A DNA stretch of 64,000 nt, taken from the NCBI RefSeq assembly GCF_902499125.1, contig NZ_CABVPX010000033.1, forward strand, positions 29,978-93,977. The letters run 5' to 3'. Under the pieces are notes generated by a model that saw only the letters and a program-made list of their open reading frames with translations, was not told the origin of the DNA and did not search any database. The DNA comes from Burkholderia arboris (lineage in GTDB: Bacteria > Pseudomonadota > Gammaproteobacteria > Burkholderiales > Burkholderiaceae). The position numbers were made by a program, and so were the translations under genes. Below are positions 37,310 through 45,911 of this stretch, piece after piece (within the stretch, counting starts at the first letter, position 1; each line of letters begins with the position of its first letter).

Positions 37310-37828
37310 TCAGTGCGTCTTGGACGGCGGTTCGGCAACTGCCGGCGCTTCGTCCGGCGACGTTGCGGCACGCACGAGCGCGACCGGACGGATGCCGAGC
37401 AGCGCCACGAGCGGCGACGCGGGCTCGGCCAGTTCGCCTAGCGTGTGACGATCGAGTTCGGCGAAAAAGGCATCGCGCGCGGCCGCCAGCACGCCCTTCA
37501 GCCGGCACTGCGGCTCGATCACGCAGCCGCGCGAGTCGCTGCCGTCAGCCGAAAAGCAGCCGACCAGCGCAAAGTCGTTCTCGGTCGCACGCACGACCTC
37601 GCCGACCGTCAGTTGCAGCGATTCGGGGAACAGCCGCAGCCCGCCATTGCGGCCGCGCACGGTGTCGACCCATCCCAGCTCGCCGAGCTGCTGCACGACT
37701 TTCATCAGATGGTTCTTCGAGATACCGTAGGCATCCGAGATCTCCTGGATCGTCGCGAGCCCCTCGCCGCGCACGGCAAGGTACAGCATCACGCGCAGCG
37801 AATAGTCGGTGTAGTCAGTGAGTCTCAT
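37310..37828 (-). CDS. Rrf2 family regulator, NsrR-like
   Basis: A 172-residue iron-sulfur regulator. The helix-turn-helix (TDYTDYSLRVMLYLAVRGEGLATIQEISDAYGISKNHLMKVVQQLGELG) matches the Rrf2/NsrR group, and three Cys (C91, C102, C108) are placed to bind an Fe-S cluster. The spacing between C91 and C102 is longer than in E. coli NsrR. The divergent gene is a truncated globin, which supports a nitric-oxide response. The start at 37828 begins with MRLTDYTDYSL, matching other Rrf2 proteins. Confidence 0.88.
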   Translation of the reverse strand: MRLTDYTDYSLRVMLYLAVRGEGLATIQEISDAYGISKNHLMKVVQQLGELGWVDTVRGRNGGLRLFPESLQLTVGEVVRATENDFALVGCFSADGSDSRGCVIEPQCRLKGVLAAARDAFFAELDRHTLGELAEPASPLVALLGIRPVALVRAATSPDEAPAVAEPPSKTH

Positions 37829-37957
37829 GGGCGAATACGGAAATGATCGATCGTGCCCCGATAACGTGAACCGGGCCGACCGCGATGCACGCGGGGCCGG
37901 CTGACGGCCCCGTTCCGCCACCCCGGGTTGCCGGGATCGCGTGCGCGCAATAAGATG

Positions 37958-37972
37958 CGTGACAGTTACACG
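37958..37972. promoter_or_regulatory. candidate Rrf2/NsrR operator between regulator and globin
   Basis: CGTGACAGTTACACG is an imperfect palindrome, preceded by AAGATG, a sequence resembling the NsrR half-site. It lies in the divergent spacer 37829-38079. This is a suggestion only. Confidence 0.35.
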
Positions 37973-38079
37973 TTTTTCAGGGGGTATTGGACGCTATTCT
38001 GCGTCAAAATCCGACCGGCGTCCTCCCCGATCACCACGCTACCGCCCGTCGCCGCCCCGATCTACCCGCCCTTTTTGCC

Positions 38080-38640
38080 ATGACTGCCCTGCCTGCCTCG
38101 CCCGAAACCGCACCGGCGCGCCCTCGCGACGCCGAGCCGACCGAAGACAACATCCGCGAACTCGTCTACGCGTTCTACGATCGCGTGCGCGCCGATCCGC
38201 TACTGGGGCCCGTGTTCGACGCGAAGCTGGCCGGCCGCTGGGACGACCACCTGCCGAAGATGGTGACGTTCTGGTCGAGCCTCGTGCTCGGCACCAAGGG
38301 GTATCGCGGCAACGTGCAGCAGGCGCATCAGCCGCTCGACGGGATCGAGCCGGCCCATTTCAGCCGCTGGCTGGCGCTGTTCCTGAAGACCGTCGAGACG
38401 CGCTACGCGCCGCCCGCGGCGATCCGCTTCATGGAGCCCGCACTGCGGATCGCGCAGAGCCTGCAGTTGAGCCGGTTCGGCTGGGACTATCAGATTCCGC
38501 CCGAGCAGCAGGCGCTGCTCGACGCGATCGCGCCGCGCCGCCGCGACGCGGGGGACGATCCGCACGCGCCGCCGTCGCGCGCCCGCGGCGAACCGTTTCC
38601 GACGAAGATCATCGGGCGCAGCATCGATCCGGACGCGTAA
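38080..38640 (+). CDS. group III truncated hemoglobin-like protein
   Basis: A 186-residue heme protein of the trHb3 type. Features are ELVYAFYDRVRADPLLGPVFDAKLAGRWDDHLPKMVTFWSSLVLGTKGY and a downstream HQPLDGIEPAHFSRWLALFLKTVE segment, consistent with the globin helices E-H and with heme His residues. Such globins are linked to nitric oxide detoxification. It carries an unusual C-terminal tail of about 35 residues rich in Arg and Pro. The start at 38080 is chosen over an upstream in-frame start at 37987; it has a weak ribosome site, so the start is less sure. Confidence 0.82.
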   Translation: MTALPASPETAPARPRDAEPTEDNIRELVYAFYDRVRADPLLGPVFDAKLAGRWDDHLPKMVTFWSSLVLGTKGYRGNVQQAHQPLDGIEPAHFSRWLALFLKTVETRYAPPAAIRFMEPALRIAQSLQLSRFGWDYQIPPEQQALLDAIAPRRRDAGDDPHAPPSRARGEPFPTKIIGRSIDPDA

Positions 38641-38715
38641 CCGACGGCGATACGCGACGCCCGGCGGCAACGCCACCTGCGGCACATGGCCGCACCGCCT
38701 GTCCGGATGCCGCGC

Positions 38716-39192
38716 TCAGCGCGGCGTGTTGCCCGACTCGACGCCCCAGCGCGCGAGCGCAGCGTCGTCGGTACTGCGCGCATCGACCCAGCGCTCGCCG
38801 TCCGGCGTCGTTTCCTTCTTCCAGAACGGCGCTTCGGTCTTCAGATAGTCCATCACGAACTCGCACGACGCGAACGCATCGCCGCGGTGCGACGCGACCG
38901 TCGCGACCATCACGATCTGGTCGAGCGGCAGCAGCTTGCCGACGCGATGCACGATCGCGACGTCGATGCCCGGCCAGCGCCGGCCGGCCTCGGCCGCAAT
39001 CTTCTCGAGCGCCTTCTCGGTCATCCCCGGATAGTGCTCGAGCTCCATCGCGGCGACCGAATCGCCTTCGTTCAGGTCGCGCACCGTGCCGACGAAGCAC
39101 GCCACCGCGCCGATCTTCGGGTTGCGCGCGCGCAATGCCGCGACTTCGGCGTTCAGATCGAAATCGCCGGCCTGGACTCGTACTGTTGCCAT
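38716..39192 (-). CDS. moaE: molybdopterin synthase catalytic subunit MoaE
   Basis: Large subunit of molybdopterin synthase, 158 residues. FVGTVRDLNEGDSVAAMELEHYPGMTEKAL, IVHRVGKLLPLDQIVMVATVASHRGDAF and APFWKKETTPDGERWVD include the catalytic Lys residues of the family. It follows moaD by 59 bp. Two ATGs stand in tandem; the second, at 39192, has better spacing from AGGGG. Confidence 0.95.
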   Translation of the reverse strand: MATVRVQAGDFDLNAEVAALRARNPKIGAVACFVGTVRDLNEGDSVAAMELEHYPGMTEKALEKIAAEAGRRWPGIDVAIVHRVGKLLPLDQIVMVATVASHRGDAFASCEFVMDYLKTEAPFWKKETTPDGERWVDARSTDDAALARWGVESGNTPR

Positions 39193-39251
39193 CATCTGCC
39201 CCTGTCGACCAGAGTGAGCGCTTGAGCGCTTGCTCGGATCCCATGCAAAGC

Positions 39252-39509
39252 TCAACCGCCCGTCACCGGCGGAAAGAACGCGACCTCGCAGCCTTCGGTG
39301 AGCCGTGTGTCGGGATCGGTCATCTCGTGGTTGCACGCCATGCGCAGCGCGCGCCCTTCGGCGAGCGTCTCGGCCCACGCGCCGCCGCGCACGCGCAGCC
39401 ATGCGCGCACGTCGCCGACGGTCGTCACGCTGTCCGGCACGTTTGCCTCTTCGTCGGCGACGCCCAGTGCCTCGCGCACGCTTGCAAAAAATTTCAGCTG
39501 AATCTTCAT
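39252..39509 (-). CDS. moaD: molybdopterin converting factor small subunit MoaD
   Basis: Ubiquitin-like sulfur carrier of 85 residues for molybdopterin synthesis. It begins MKIQLKFFASVREALG and ends in the essential Gly-Gly (FFPPVTGG) that is thiocarboxylated. It is 19 bp downstream of moeA and pairs with MoaE. Confidence 0.96.
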   Translation of the reverse strand: MKIQLKFFASVREALGVADEEANVPDSVTTVGDVRAWLRVRGGAWAETLAEGRALRMACNHEMTDPDTRLTEGCEVAFFPPVTGG

Positions 39510-39528
39510 GGTTCGGGAAGCCGTCGCG

Positions 39529-40776
39529 TTACGACAGCAGTTCGGAAAACGGAATGAAACGCACGGTCTCGCCCGCGCTGATCGCGTGCTGTGGCGGATT
39601 GTCGATCAGGCCGTCGCCCCAGACCGTCGACGTCAGCACCGCCGAGCTCTGGTTCGGGAACAGGTCGAGGCCGCCCGCCGCGTTGACCCGCGCACGCAGG
39701 AATTCGTTGCGCCGGTCGCCCTTGCTCTGCGAGAAGTCCGCCCGCAGCGACAGCGCGCGCGGCGCGACGTCGCGCACGCCGGACAGGCGCAGCAGGAACG
39801 GCCGCACGAACAGCAGGAACGTGACGAAGCTCGAAACGGGGTTGCCGGGCAGCCCGATGAAGTGCGCATCGGCGCGCTCGTCGCCGCGGCGCACCGCGCC
39901 GTACGCGAGCGGCTTGCCGGGCTTCATCGCGATCTGCCACAGCGCGAGCCGCCCTTCGGACTCGACGGCCGGCTTCACGTGATCCTCTTCTCCGACCGAT
40001 ACACCGCCGCTCGTCAGGATCACGTCGTGATCGCGCGCGGCCTCGCGCAGCGTGTCGCGTGTCGCGGCAAGCGAATCGGGCACGATCCCGTAGTCGGTCA
40101 CGTGGCAGCCGAGCCGCTCCAGCAGCCCGCGCAGCGTGAAACGGTTCGAGTTGTAGATCGCGCCGGGCTTCAGCGGCTCGCCGGGCATCGTCAGTTCGTC
40201 GCCGGTGAAGAACACCGCGACGCGAATCCGCCGCGCAACCGACAGCTGCGCGCAGCCGACCGATGCGGCCAGGCCGAGCGCCTGCGGCGTGAGCCGCGTG
40301 CCGGCCGGCAGGATCACCGACCCTTGCCGGATGTCGGCACCCTGCGCGGTGATCCACTCGCCGGCCTTCGGCGTGTGCAGGATCTCGACCGCATCGCCGT
40401 CGGCCGACGCCTGCTCCTGCATCACGACCGCGTCCGCGCCGGGCGGCACCGTCGCACCGGTGAAGATCCGCGCGGCCGTGCCGGCCGCGAGCGCTTGAGC
40501 CGGATGACCGGCCGGAATGCGCTGCGACACCGGCAACCGCCGATCGCCGTGCAGCAGGTCGGCGACGCGCACCGCATAGCCGTCCATCGCGCTGGTATGC
40601 ATCGGCGGCACGTCGAGCGGCGAGCTCACGTCGGCTGCCAGCACGCGGCCGAGCGCATCGAGCGTGGCGACGGTTTCCGCGCCGGGCAGCGGCTTCGCGG
40701 CATCGAGCAGCGCGGCGAGCGCCTCGGCGGTCGACAGCATCGGCGCGCGCGGCGCCGCGGGATTCGGGTTCGACAT
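39529..40776 (-). CDS. moeA: molybdopterin molybdenumtransferase MoeA
   Basis: Inserts molybdenum into adenylated molybdopterin, 415 residues. GAxTxPxGADAVVMQE-type motif (FTGATVPPGADAVVMQEQ), the STGDEL-like VFFTGDELTMPG, and TSGGVSVGEEDHVK of the MoaB/Mog-like domain are clear. It is first of the moeA-moaD-moaE set, with a TACAAT -10 candidate at 40811-40816 on the minus strand. Confidence 0.96.
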   Translation of the reverse strand: MSNPNPAAPRAPMLSTAEALAALLDAAKPLPGAETVATLDALGRVLAADVSSPLDVPPMHTSAMDGYAVRVADLLHGDRRLPVSQRIPAGHPAQALAAGTAARIFTGATVPPGADAVVMQEQASADGDAVEILHTPKAGEWITAQGADIRQGSVILPAGTRLTPQALGLAASVGCAQLSVARRIRVAVFFTGDELTMPGEPLKPGAIYNSNRFTLRGLLERLGCHVTDYGIVPDSLAATRDTLREAARDHDVILTSGGVSVGEEDHVKPAVESEGRLALWQIAMKPGKPLAYGAVRRGDERADAHFIGLPGNPVSSFVTFLLFVRPFLLRLSGVRDVAPRALSLRADFSQSKGDRRNEFLRARVNAAGGLDLFPNQSSAVLTSTVWGDGLIDNPPQHAISAGETVRFIPFSELLS

Positions 40777-40810
40777 CGATGGAATCGGGGATCGTTGGAG
40801 TCAATACGTC

Positions 40811-40816
40811 ATTGTA
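40811..40816 (-). promoter_or_regulatory. candidate -10 element for moeA-moaD-moaE
   Basis: TACAAT on the minus strand 35 bp upstream of the moeA ATG. No good -35 at the usual distance, so the call is tentative. Confidence 0.35.
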
Positions 40817-40931
40817 GCGACGCCGCCGCACGGGCGCGCGATATGGCGGACATGCGAAAACTGTGATCGGCGCGAACGTGCGGGTCTGGCACTTGTTTCG
40901 CGCGACAGGCAATGCCCGGGCGCCAAACGAA

Positions 40932-40976
40932 ACGGCCGGAACCCCGATCCGTTCGACGAATCGGCATTCCGGCCGT
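40932..40976 (-). terminator. terminator after thrC
   Basis: On the minus strand ACGGCCGGAA and TTCCGGCCGT form a 10-bp stem around a 25-base loop, followed by TTTCGTTT. It separates hom-thrC from moeA. Confidence 0.7.
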
Positions 40977-41010
40977 CCTGCGCCGCCGGGCCCGCGGGCC
41001 CGGCCGTGCG

Positions 41011-42462
41011 TCATGCGCCCGTGTGGGCGACGATGAAGTCCTTCACCTGCTGCGCGTCGGCCTTCACGACCTCGAAGCGCTGCGGCAGCGCCTCGAGCCC
41101 GTCGAATGCGGCCGGCCGCTCGGCCTCGCGATCGAGCGCTTCGCGGATCGTCTCGCCGAACTTGATCGGCTGAGCCGTCTCGAGCACGACCATCGGCACG
41201 CCTGCGTCCAGATGTTCGCGTGCGACCTTCACGCCGTCGGCCGTGTGCGTATCGATCATCGTGTCGTAGCGCGAGAACACGTCGCGGATCGTCGCGATCC
41301 GGTCGGTGTGGCCGCTGCGGCCCGACACGAAGCCAAACTCGGCGACGCGCGCGAAATCGCCGCTCGCCGCGAGATCGAAACCGCCCTTCTCCTCGACATC
41401 GCGGAACAGCTGCATCACGCGCGCCGGATCGCGGCCGAGCAGGTCGAACACGAAGCGCTCGAAGTTCGACGCCTTCGAGATGTCCATGCTCGGGCTGCTG
41501 GTGTGATACGTGTTCTCGGCGCTGCGCACGCGATACGCGCCCGTACGGAAGAACTCGTCGAGCACGTCGTTCTCGTTGGTCGCGACCACGAGCTTCGCGA
41601 TCGGCAGCCCCATCATCCGCGCGATGTGGCCCGCGCAGACGTTGCCGAAGTTGCCCGACGGCACCGTGAACGACACGCGCTCGTCGTTGGACTGCGTCGC
41701 TGCGAAGTAGCCCTTGAAGTAGTACACGACCTGTGCGACGACGCGTGCCCAGTTGATCGAGTTGACCGTGCCGATCTTCTGCTGCGCCTTGAACGCGTGA
41801 TCGTTCGAGACGGCCTTCACGATGTCCTGGCAATCGTCGAACACGCCTTCGACCGCGAGGTTGAAGATGTTCGGATCCTGCAGGCTGAACATCTGTGCCG
41901 TCTGGAACGCGCTCATCTTCTTGTGCGGCGACAGCATGAACACGCGCACGCCGGCCTTGCCGCGCATCGCGTACTCGGCCGCGCTACCCGTGTCGCCCGA
42001 CGTCGCCCCGAGGATGTTCAGCGCTTCACCGTGCTTCGCGAGCGTGTACTCGAACAGGTTGCCGAGCAGCTGCATCGCCATGTCCTTGAACGCGAGCGTC
42101 GGGCCGTTCGACAGTTCGAGCAGCGACAGCGCCGCACCGTTCTCGGTGCCGAGCGTCTTCAGCGGCGTGATGTCGGACGCGTTCTCGCCGTGGCGAGTGT
42201 TGCTGTACACGTCGGCCGTATACGTGCGGCGCGTGATCGCGCGCAGGTCGTCGGCCGGCACGTCGTCGCAGAACTTCGACAGGATCTCGAACGCGAGATC
42301 CGCGTACGACAGCGCGCGCCAGCGGGCGAGCTCGTCGGCGGACACCTTCGGGTATTCGGCCGGCAGGTAGAGCCCGCCGTCCTTCGCGAGGCCGCCGAGC
42401 AGGATGTCGGAGAACGTATGGCGCTCGCCGATGCCGGCGCCGCGCGTGGAGATGTAGTTCAT
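41011..42462 (-). CDS. thrC: threonine synthase
   Basis: PLP enzyme converting O-phosphohomoserine to threonine, 483 residues, the long bacterial form. The PLP Lys lies in NGPTLAFKDMAMQ, and LGATSGDTGSAAEYAM binds the phosphate. It starts 14 bp after the hom stop, in a hom-thrC operon downstream of alaA. Confidence 0.97.
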   Translation of the reverse strand: MNYISTRGAGIGERHTFSDILLGGLAKDGGLYLPAEYPKVSADELARWRALSYADLAFEILSKFCDDVPADDLRAITRRTYTADVYSNTRHGENASDITPLKTLGTENGAALSLLELSNGPTLAFKDMAMQLLGNLFEYTLAKHGEALNILGATSGDTGSAAEYAMRGKAGVRVFMLSPHKKMSAFQTAQMFSLQDPNIFNLAVEGVFDDCQDIVKAVSNDHAFKAQQKIGTVNSINWARVVAQVVYYFKGYFAATQSNDERVSFTVPSGNFGNVCAGHIARMMGLPIAKLVVATNENDVLDEFFRTGAYRVRSAENTYHTSSPSMDISKASNFERFVFDLLGRDPARVMQLFRDVEEKGGFDLAASGDFARVAEFGFVSGRSGHTDRIATIRDVFSRYDTMIDTHTADGVKVAREHLDAGVPMVVLETAQPIKFGETIREALDREAERPAAFDGLEALPQRFEVVKADAQQVKDFIVAHTGA

Positions 42463-42476
42463 GTCGCCTTCCGTCC

Positions 42477-43805
42477 TCAGTTCAGCGCTTCCATGCGCAG
42501 CTTCGTCACCTTCGACACGACCGTCGCGAGGCTCTCGATTTGCGCGATCGCCGCATTGACGTTCTTCTCGACCGTTTCGTGCGTGATCAGGATGATGTCG
42601 GTTTCGCCGTTCGCGTCGTCGACCTGCTCCGACTCCTTCTGCAGCAGCGCGTCGATCGAGATGCCCGATGCGGCGAGGATGCGCGTGATGTCGGCCAGCA
42701 CGCCGGTCTGGTCGGCGACGCGCAGGCGCAGGTAATAGCCGCTCGTCACTTCCTCGATCGGCAAGATCGGCGTGTTCGACAGGCTGTCCGGCTGGAACGC
42801 GAGATGCGGCACGCGATGCTCCGGGTCGGCCGTATGCAGGCGCGTGACGTCGACGAGATCCGCGACCACGGCCGATGCGGTCGGCTCAGCGCCCGCGCCC
42901 TTGCCGTAGTACAGCGTCGTGCCGACCGCATCGCCGTGCACGACGACGGCGTTCATCGCGCCTTCGACGTTCGCGAGCAGGCGTTTTTCCGGGATCAGCG
43001 TCGGGTGCACGCGCAGCTCGATGCCGTTTTCGGCGCGGCGCGTGATGCCGAGCAGCTTGATCCGGTAGCCGAGCTCTTCCGCGTAGCGGATGTCGGTCGC
43101 ATCGAGCTTGCTGATGCCTTCGACGTACGCACGGTCGAACTGCACCGGCACGCCGAACGCGATCGCGCTCATGATCGTCGCCTTGTGCGCGGCGTCGACG
43201 CCTTCGATGTCGAAGGTCGGGTCGGCTTCCGCGTACCCAAGCTCCTGCGCGGCCTTCAGCGCGGTCGCGAAGTCGAGCCCGCGATCGCGCATTTCCGACA
43301 GGATGTAGTTGGTCGTGCCGTTGATGATGCCCGCGATGTACTGGATGCGGTTCGCGGTCAGGCCTTCGCGCAGCGCCTTGATGATCGGGATGCCGCCGGC
43401 GACGGCCGCTTCGAACGCAACCATCACGCCCTTTTCGCGCGCGGCCTCGAAAATCTCGGTGCCGTGCACCGCGAGCAGCGCCTTGTTTGCCGTCACGACG
43501 TGCTTGCCGTTCGCGATCGCGCGCAGCACGAGCTCGCGCGCGATGCCCGTGCCGCCGATCATCTCGGCGACGATCGCGATCGACGGATCGTCGACGACGG
43601 CGTTGAAGTCGTCGGTGATCTGCGCGACGGCGGCGTCACCGCCGAGCGCAGCCTGCGCCTTGGCCGGGTTGCGCACGGCAATGCGCGCCACCTCGATGCC
43701 GCGCCCCGCGCGTCGCTTGATTTCTTCCTGGTTGCGGCGCAGCACCGTGAAGGTGCCGCTGCCCACAGTGCCGAAGCCCAACAGGCCAACTTTGATCGGT
43801 TCCAT
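42477..43805 (-). CDS. hom: homoserine dehydrogenase with C-terminal ACT domain
   Basis: Reduces aspartate semialdehyde to homoserine on the path to threonine and methionine, 442 residues. The NAD(P) motif is GLLGFGTVGSGT. GGIPIIKALREGLTANRIQYIAGIINGTTNYILSEM is the catalytic segment. The last 75 residues (YYLRLRVADQTGVLADITRILA) are an ACT domain, the site of threonine feedback. The ATG at 43805 is chosen; the upstream open frame is a shadow of alaA. Confidence 0.97.
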   Translation of the reverse strand: MEPIKVGLLGFGTVGSGTFTVLRRNQEEIKRRAGRGIEVARIAVRNPAKAQAALGGDAAVAQITDDFNAVVDDPSIAIVAEMIGGTGIARELVLRAIANGKHVVTANKALLAVHGTEIFEAAREKGVMVAFEAAVAGGIPIIKALREGLTANRIQYIAGIINGTTNYILSEMRDRGLDFATALKAAQELGYAEADPTFDIEGVDAAHKATIMSAIAFGVPVQFDRAYVEGISKLDATDIRYAEELGYRIKLLGITRRAENGIELRVHPTLIPEKRLLANVEGAMNAVVVHGDAVGTTLYYGKGAGAEPTASAVVADLVDVTRLHTADPEHRVPHLAFQPDSLSNTPILPIEEVTSGYYLRLRVADQTGVLADITRILAASGISIDALLQKESEQVDDANGETDIILITHETVEKNVNAAIAQIESLATVVSKVTKLRMEALN

Positions 43806-43858
43806 GCTGCGTGTGATCGATGAGTAAGAAGTAGTGAATTCCGTGTGGCCTTGCCCGC

Positions 43859-45097
43859 TCACACCGAATGGCGCTTGCGGTAGCCGTCGAGGAAGCGTGC
43901 AATCCGGTTGATCGAATCGGTCAGGTCGTCGAGGTTCGGCAGGAAGACCACGCGGAAGTGGTCCGGCGTCGCCCAGTTGAACCCCGTGCCCTGCACCAGC
44001 AGCACGCGCTCCTCGAGCAACAGGTCGAGAATGAACTGCTGGTCGTTCTGGATCGGGTAAAGCTTCGGGTCGAGGCGCGGGAACATGTACAGCGCGGCCT
44101 GCGGCTTCACGCAGGTCACGCCCGGGATCGACGTCAGCATGTCGTACGCAAGCTCGCGCTGCTTGTACAGGCGCCCGCTCGGCACGATCAGCTCGTTGAT
44201 GCTCTGGTAGCCGCCGAGCGCCGTCTGGATCGCGAACTGCCCGGGCACGTTCGCGCACAGGCGCATCGACGACAGGATGCCGAGCCCCTCGAGGTAATCC
44301 TTCGCGCGCCGGCGGTTGTCGCCGCCGAGGCCCGATACGGCCATCCAGCCCGCGCGATAGCCGCACGAGCGATAGCTCTTCGACAGGCTGTTGAACGTGA
44401 CGGTGATCACATCCTCCGACAGCGCCCCCATCGCCGTGTGCTCGAGGCCGTCGTAGACGATCTTGTCGTAGACCTCGTCGGCAAACACGATCAGCCCGTG
44501 CTGGCGCGCGATCTCGAGCAGCTCGAGCAGCAATTCGTCGGAATAAAGCGCGCCCGTCGGGTTGTTCGGGTTGATCACGACGATCGCCTTCGTGTTCGGC
44601 GTGATCTTGCTGCGGATGTCGTCGAGATCCGGCATCCACGCGTTCTGCTCGTCGCACACGTAGTGCACGGGCGTGCCGCCCGACAGGCTCACCGCCGCCG
44701 TCCACAGCGGGTAGTCGGGCGCGGGCAGCAGCACTTCGTCGCCGTCGTTCAGCAGCGCCTGGGTCGCCATCACGATGAGCTCGGACGCGCCGTTGCCGAT
44801 GTAGATGTCGTCGAGGCCGACGCCCACGACGCCCTTTTCCTGCGTGTAGTGCATCACGGCCTTGCGCGCCGAGAACACGCCCTTCGAATCCGAATAGCCG
44901 GACGACGCCGGCAGGTTGCGGATCATGTCCTGGATGATCTCGTCCGGCGCGTCGAAACCGAACGGCGCGAGGTTGCCGATGTTCAGCTTGATGATGCGGT
45001 GGCCTTCTTCCTCGAGGCGCTTCGCGTGCTCGAGCACCGGGCCACGGATGTCGTAGCAGACGTTGAGCAGCTTGTTCGACTTCTGAATCGGTTTCAC
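43859..45097 (-). CDS. alaA: AlaA-like PLP-dependent aminotransferase
   Basis: Class I/II aminotransferase of 412 residues, close to AlaA (glutamate-pyruvate transaminase). The PLP Lys is in SLSKSYRSCGYRAGWM, with NPNNPTGALYS and ADEVYDKIVYDG in order. The start is the GTG at 45097 (MKPIQKSNKLLNVCYDIRGPV), which matches the AlaA N-terminus; the upstream frame has no similarity. It lies just upstream of hom, and may share its transcript. Confidence 0.92.
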   Translation of the reverse strand: MKPIQKSNKLLNVCYDIRGPVLEHAKRLEEEGHRIIKLNIGNLAPFGFDAPDEIIQDMIRNLPASSGYSDSKGVFSARKAVMHYTQEKGVVGVGLDDIYIGNGASELIVMATQALLNDGDEVLLPAPDYPLWTAAVSLSGGTPVHYVCDEQNAWMPDLDDIRSKITPNTKAIVVINPNNPTGALYSDELLLELLEIARQHGLIVFADEVYDKIVYDGLEHTAMGALSEDVITVTFNSLSKSYRSCGYRAGWMAVSGLGGDNRRRAKDYLEGLGILSSMRLCANVPGQFAIQTALGGYQSINELIVPSGRLYKQRELAYDMLTSIPGVTCVKPQAALYMFPRLDPKLYPIQNDQQFILDLLLEERVLLVQGTGFNWATPDHFRVVFLPNLDDLTDSINRIARFLDGYRKRHSV

Positions 45098-45412
45098 GAC
45101 GACACGGTTCCTGGGTTGGCCTTGCGGCCGGGGGGACGGGATCAAAACTGGAAAGCGGCCGGTCTGTGCGCGCTGTCTAGACTGGAAAAAGCGGGCGGTC
45201 GGACGCGGCTTGTGGCGACGCACGACGCAAGTGGCGCCCGGGGGCGACCAAAAAGTTATAATTTAGCGGATTTTGGCCGACTTTCGCAATGCACCATAGC
45301 CGCGCCGGGCCCGCGCCGTCAGGCGTCCCCGTGTGGCCAGGCGCGTGAAACCGGCCCCCCGGGCCGCTGCGGCCCTGCGAACCATTCCCCTACGGAACCG
45401 CGGAATACCGAT
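45098..45412. other. divergent promoter region between alaA and the Mth938-like gene
   Basis: A 315-bp non-coding spacer. A TATAAT at 45257-45262 on the plus strand, in the A/T-rich patch AAAAAGTTATAATTTA, is a good -10 for the plus-strand gene; the same patch could supply a minus-strand -10 for alaA. The following 150 bp are GC-rich leader with no gene. Confidence 0.5.
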
Positions 45413-45787
45413 TTGAAACTGCACCAGGACACGAGCGGCGCGCTCAACACCGTCACCGGCTACGGCCCCGATTACGTCGACGTCAATCTCGAACGCCATG
45501 AAACGAGCGTCATCGTGCTGCCCGGCGCGCCGGTCCAGGCATGGCCCGTGTCGTCGTTCGACGCGCTCGCGCCCGAGCATTTCGCGATGCTGCTCGACCC
45601 GACGCCCGAACTCGTGATCTTCGGCAGCGGCGCGCGGCTACGCTTCCCGCACCCGCGGCTCGTCGCGGCGCTCACGGCGAAGCGGATCGGCGTCGAGACG
45701 ATGGATTTCCAGGCGGCCTGCCGCACCTACAACATTCTGATGGCCGAGGGCCGCAAAGTTGCCGCCGCGCTCTTAATTGAACGTTAA
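45413..45787 (+). CDS. Mth938-like domain (DUF498) protein
   Basis: A 124-residue protein of the Mth938-like family, function unknown in bacteria (related to NDUFAF3 assembly factors). TGYGPDYVDVNLERHETSVIVLPGAPVQAWPV and GSGARLRFPHPRL are typical. The start is TTG at 45413 with GGAATACCGA before it; no ATG is available at a suitable point. It lies 124 bp before arnT on the same strand and may share the transcript. Confidence 0.85.
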   Translation: MKLHQDTSGALNTVTGYGPDYVDVNLERHETSVIVLPGAPVQAWPVSSFDALAPEHFAMLLDPTPELVIFGSGARLRFPHPRLVAALTAKRIGVETMDFQAACRTYNILMAEGRKVAAALLIER

Positions 45788-45911
45788 TCCCCGATGCGGT
45801 AAAACTCGGGCCGGCGCAGCGGGTCGATCCCTCCGATCGGCCCGGCGAGGCCGCCCGCCTCCGGCGCCACCCGCCGGCGGCCCGTCACAACAACCAACAG
45901 GCTGAAAATCC

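Noticed and set aside
42477..44705. A 742-residue frame with homoserine dehydrogenase at the end
   Set aside because: The N-terminal 300 residues are an out-of-frame reading of alaA.
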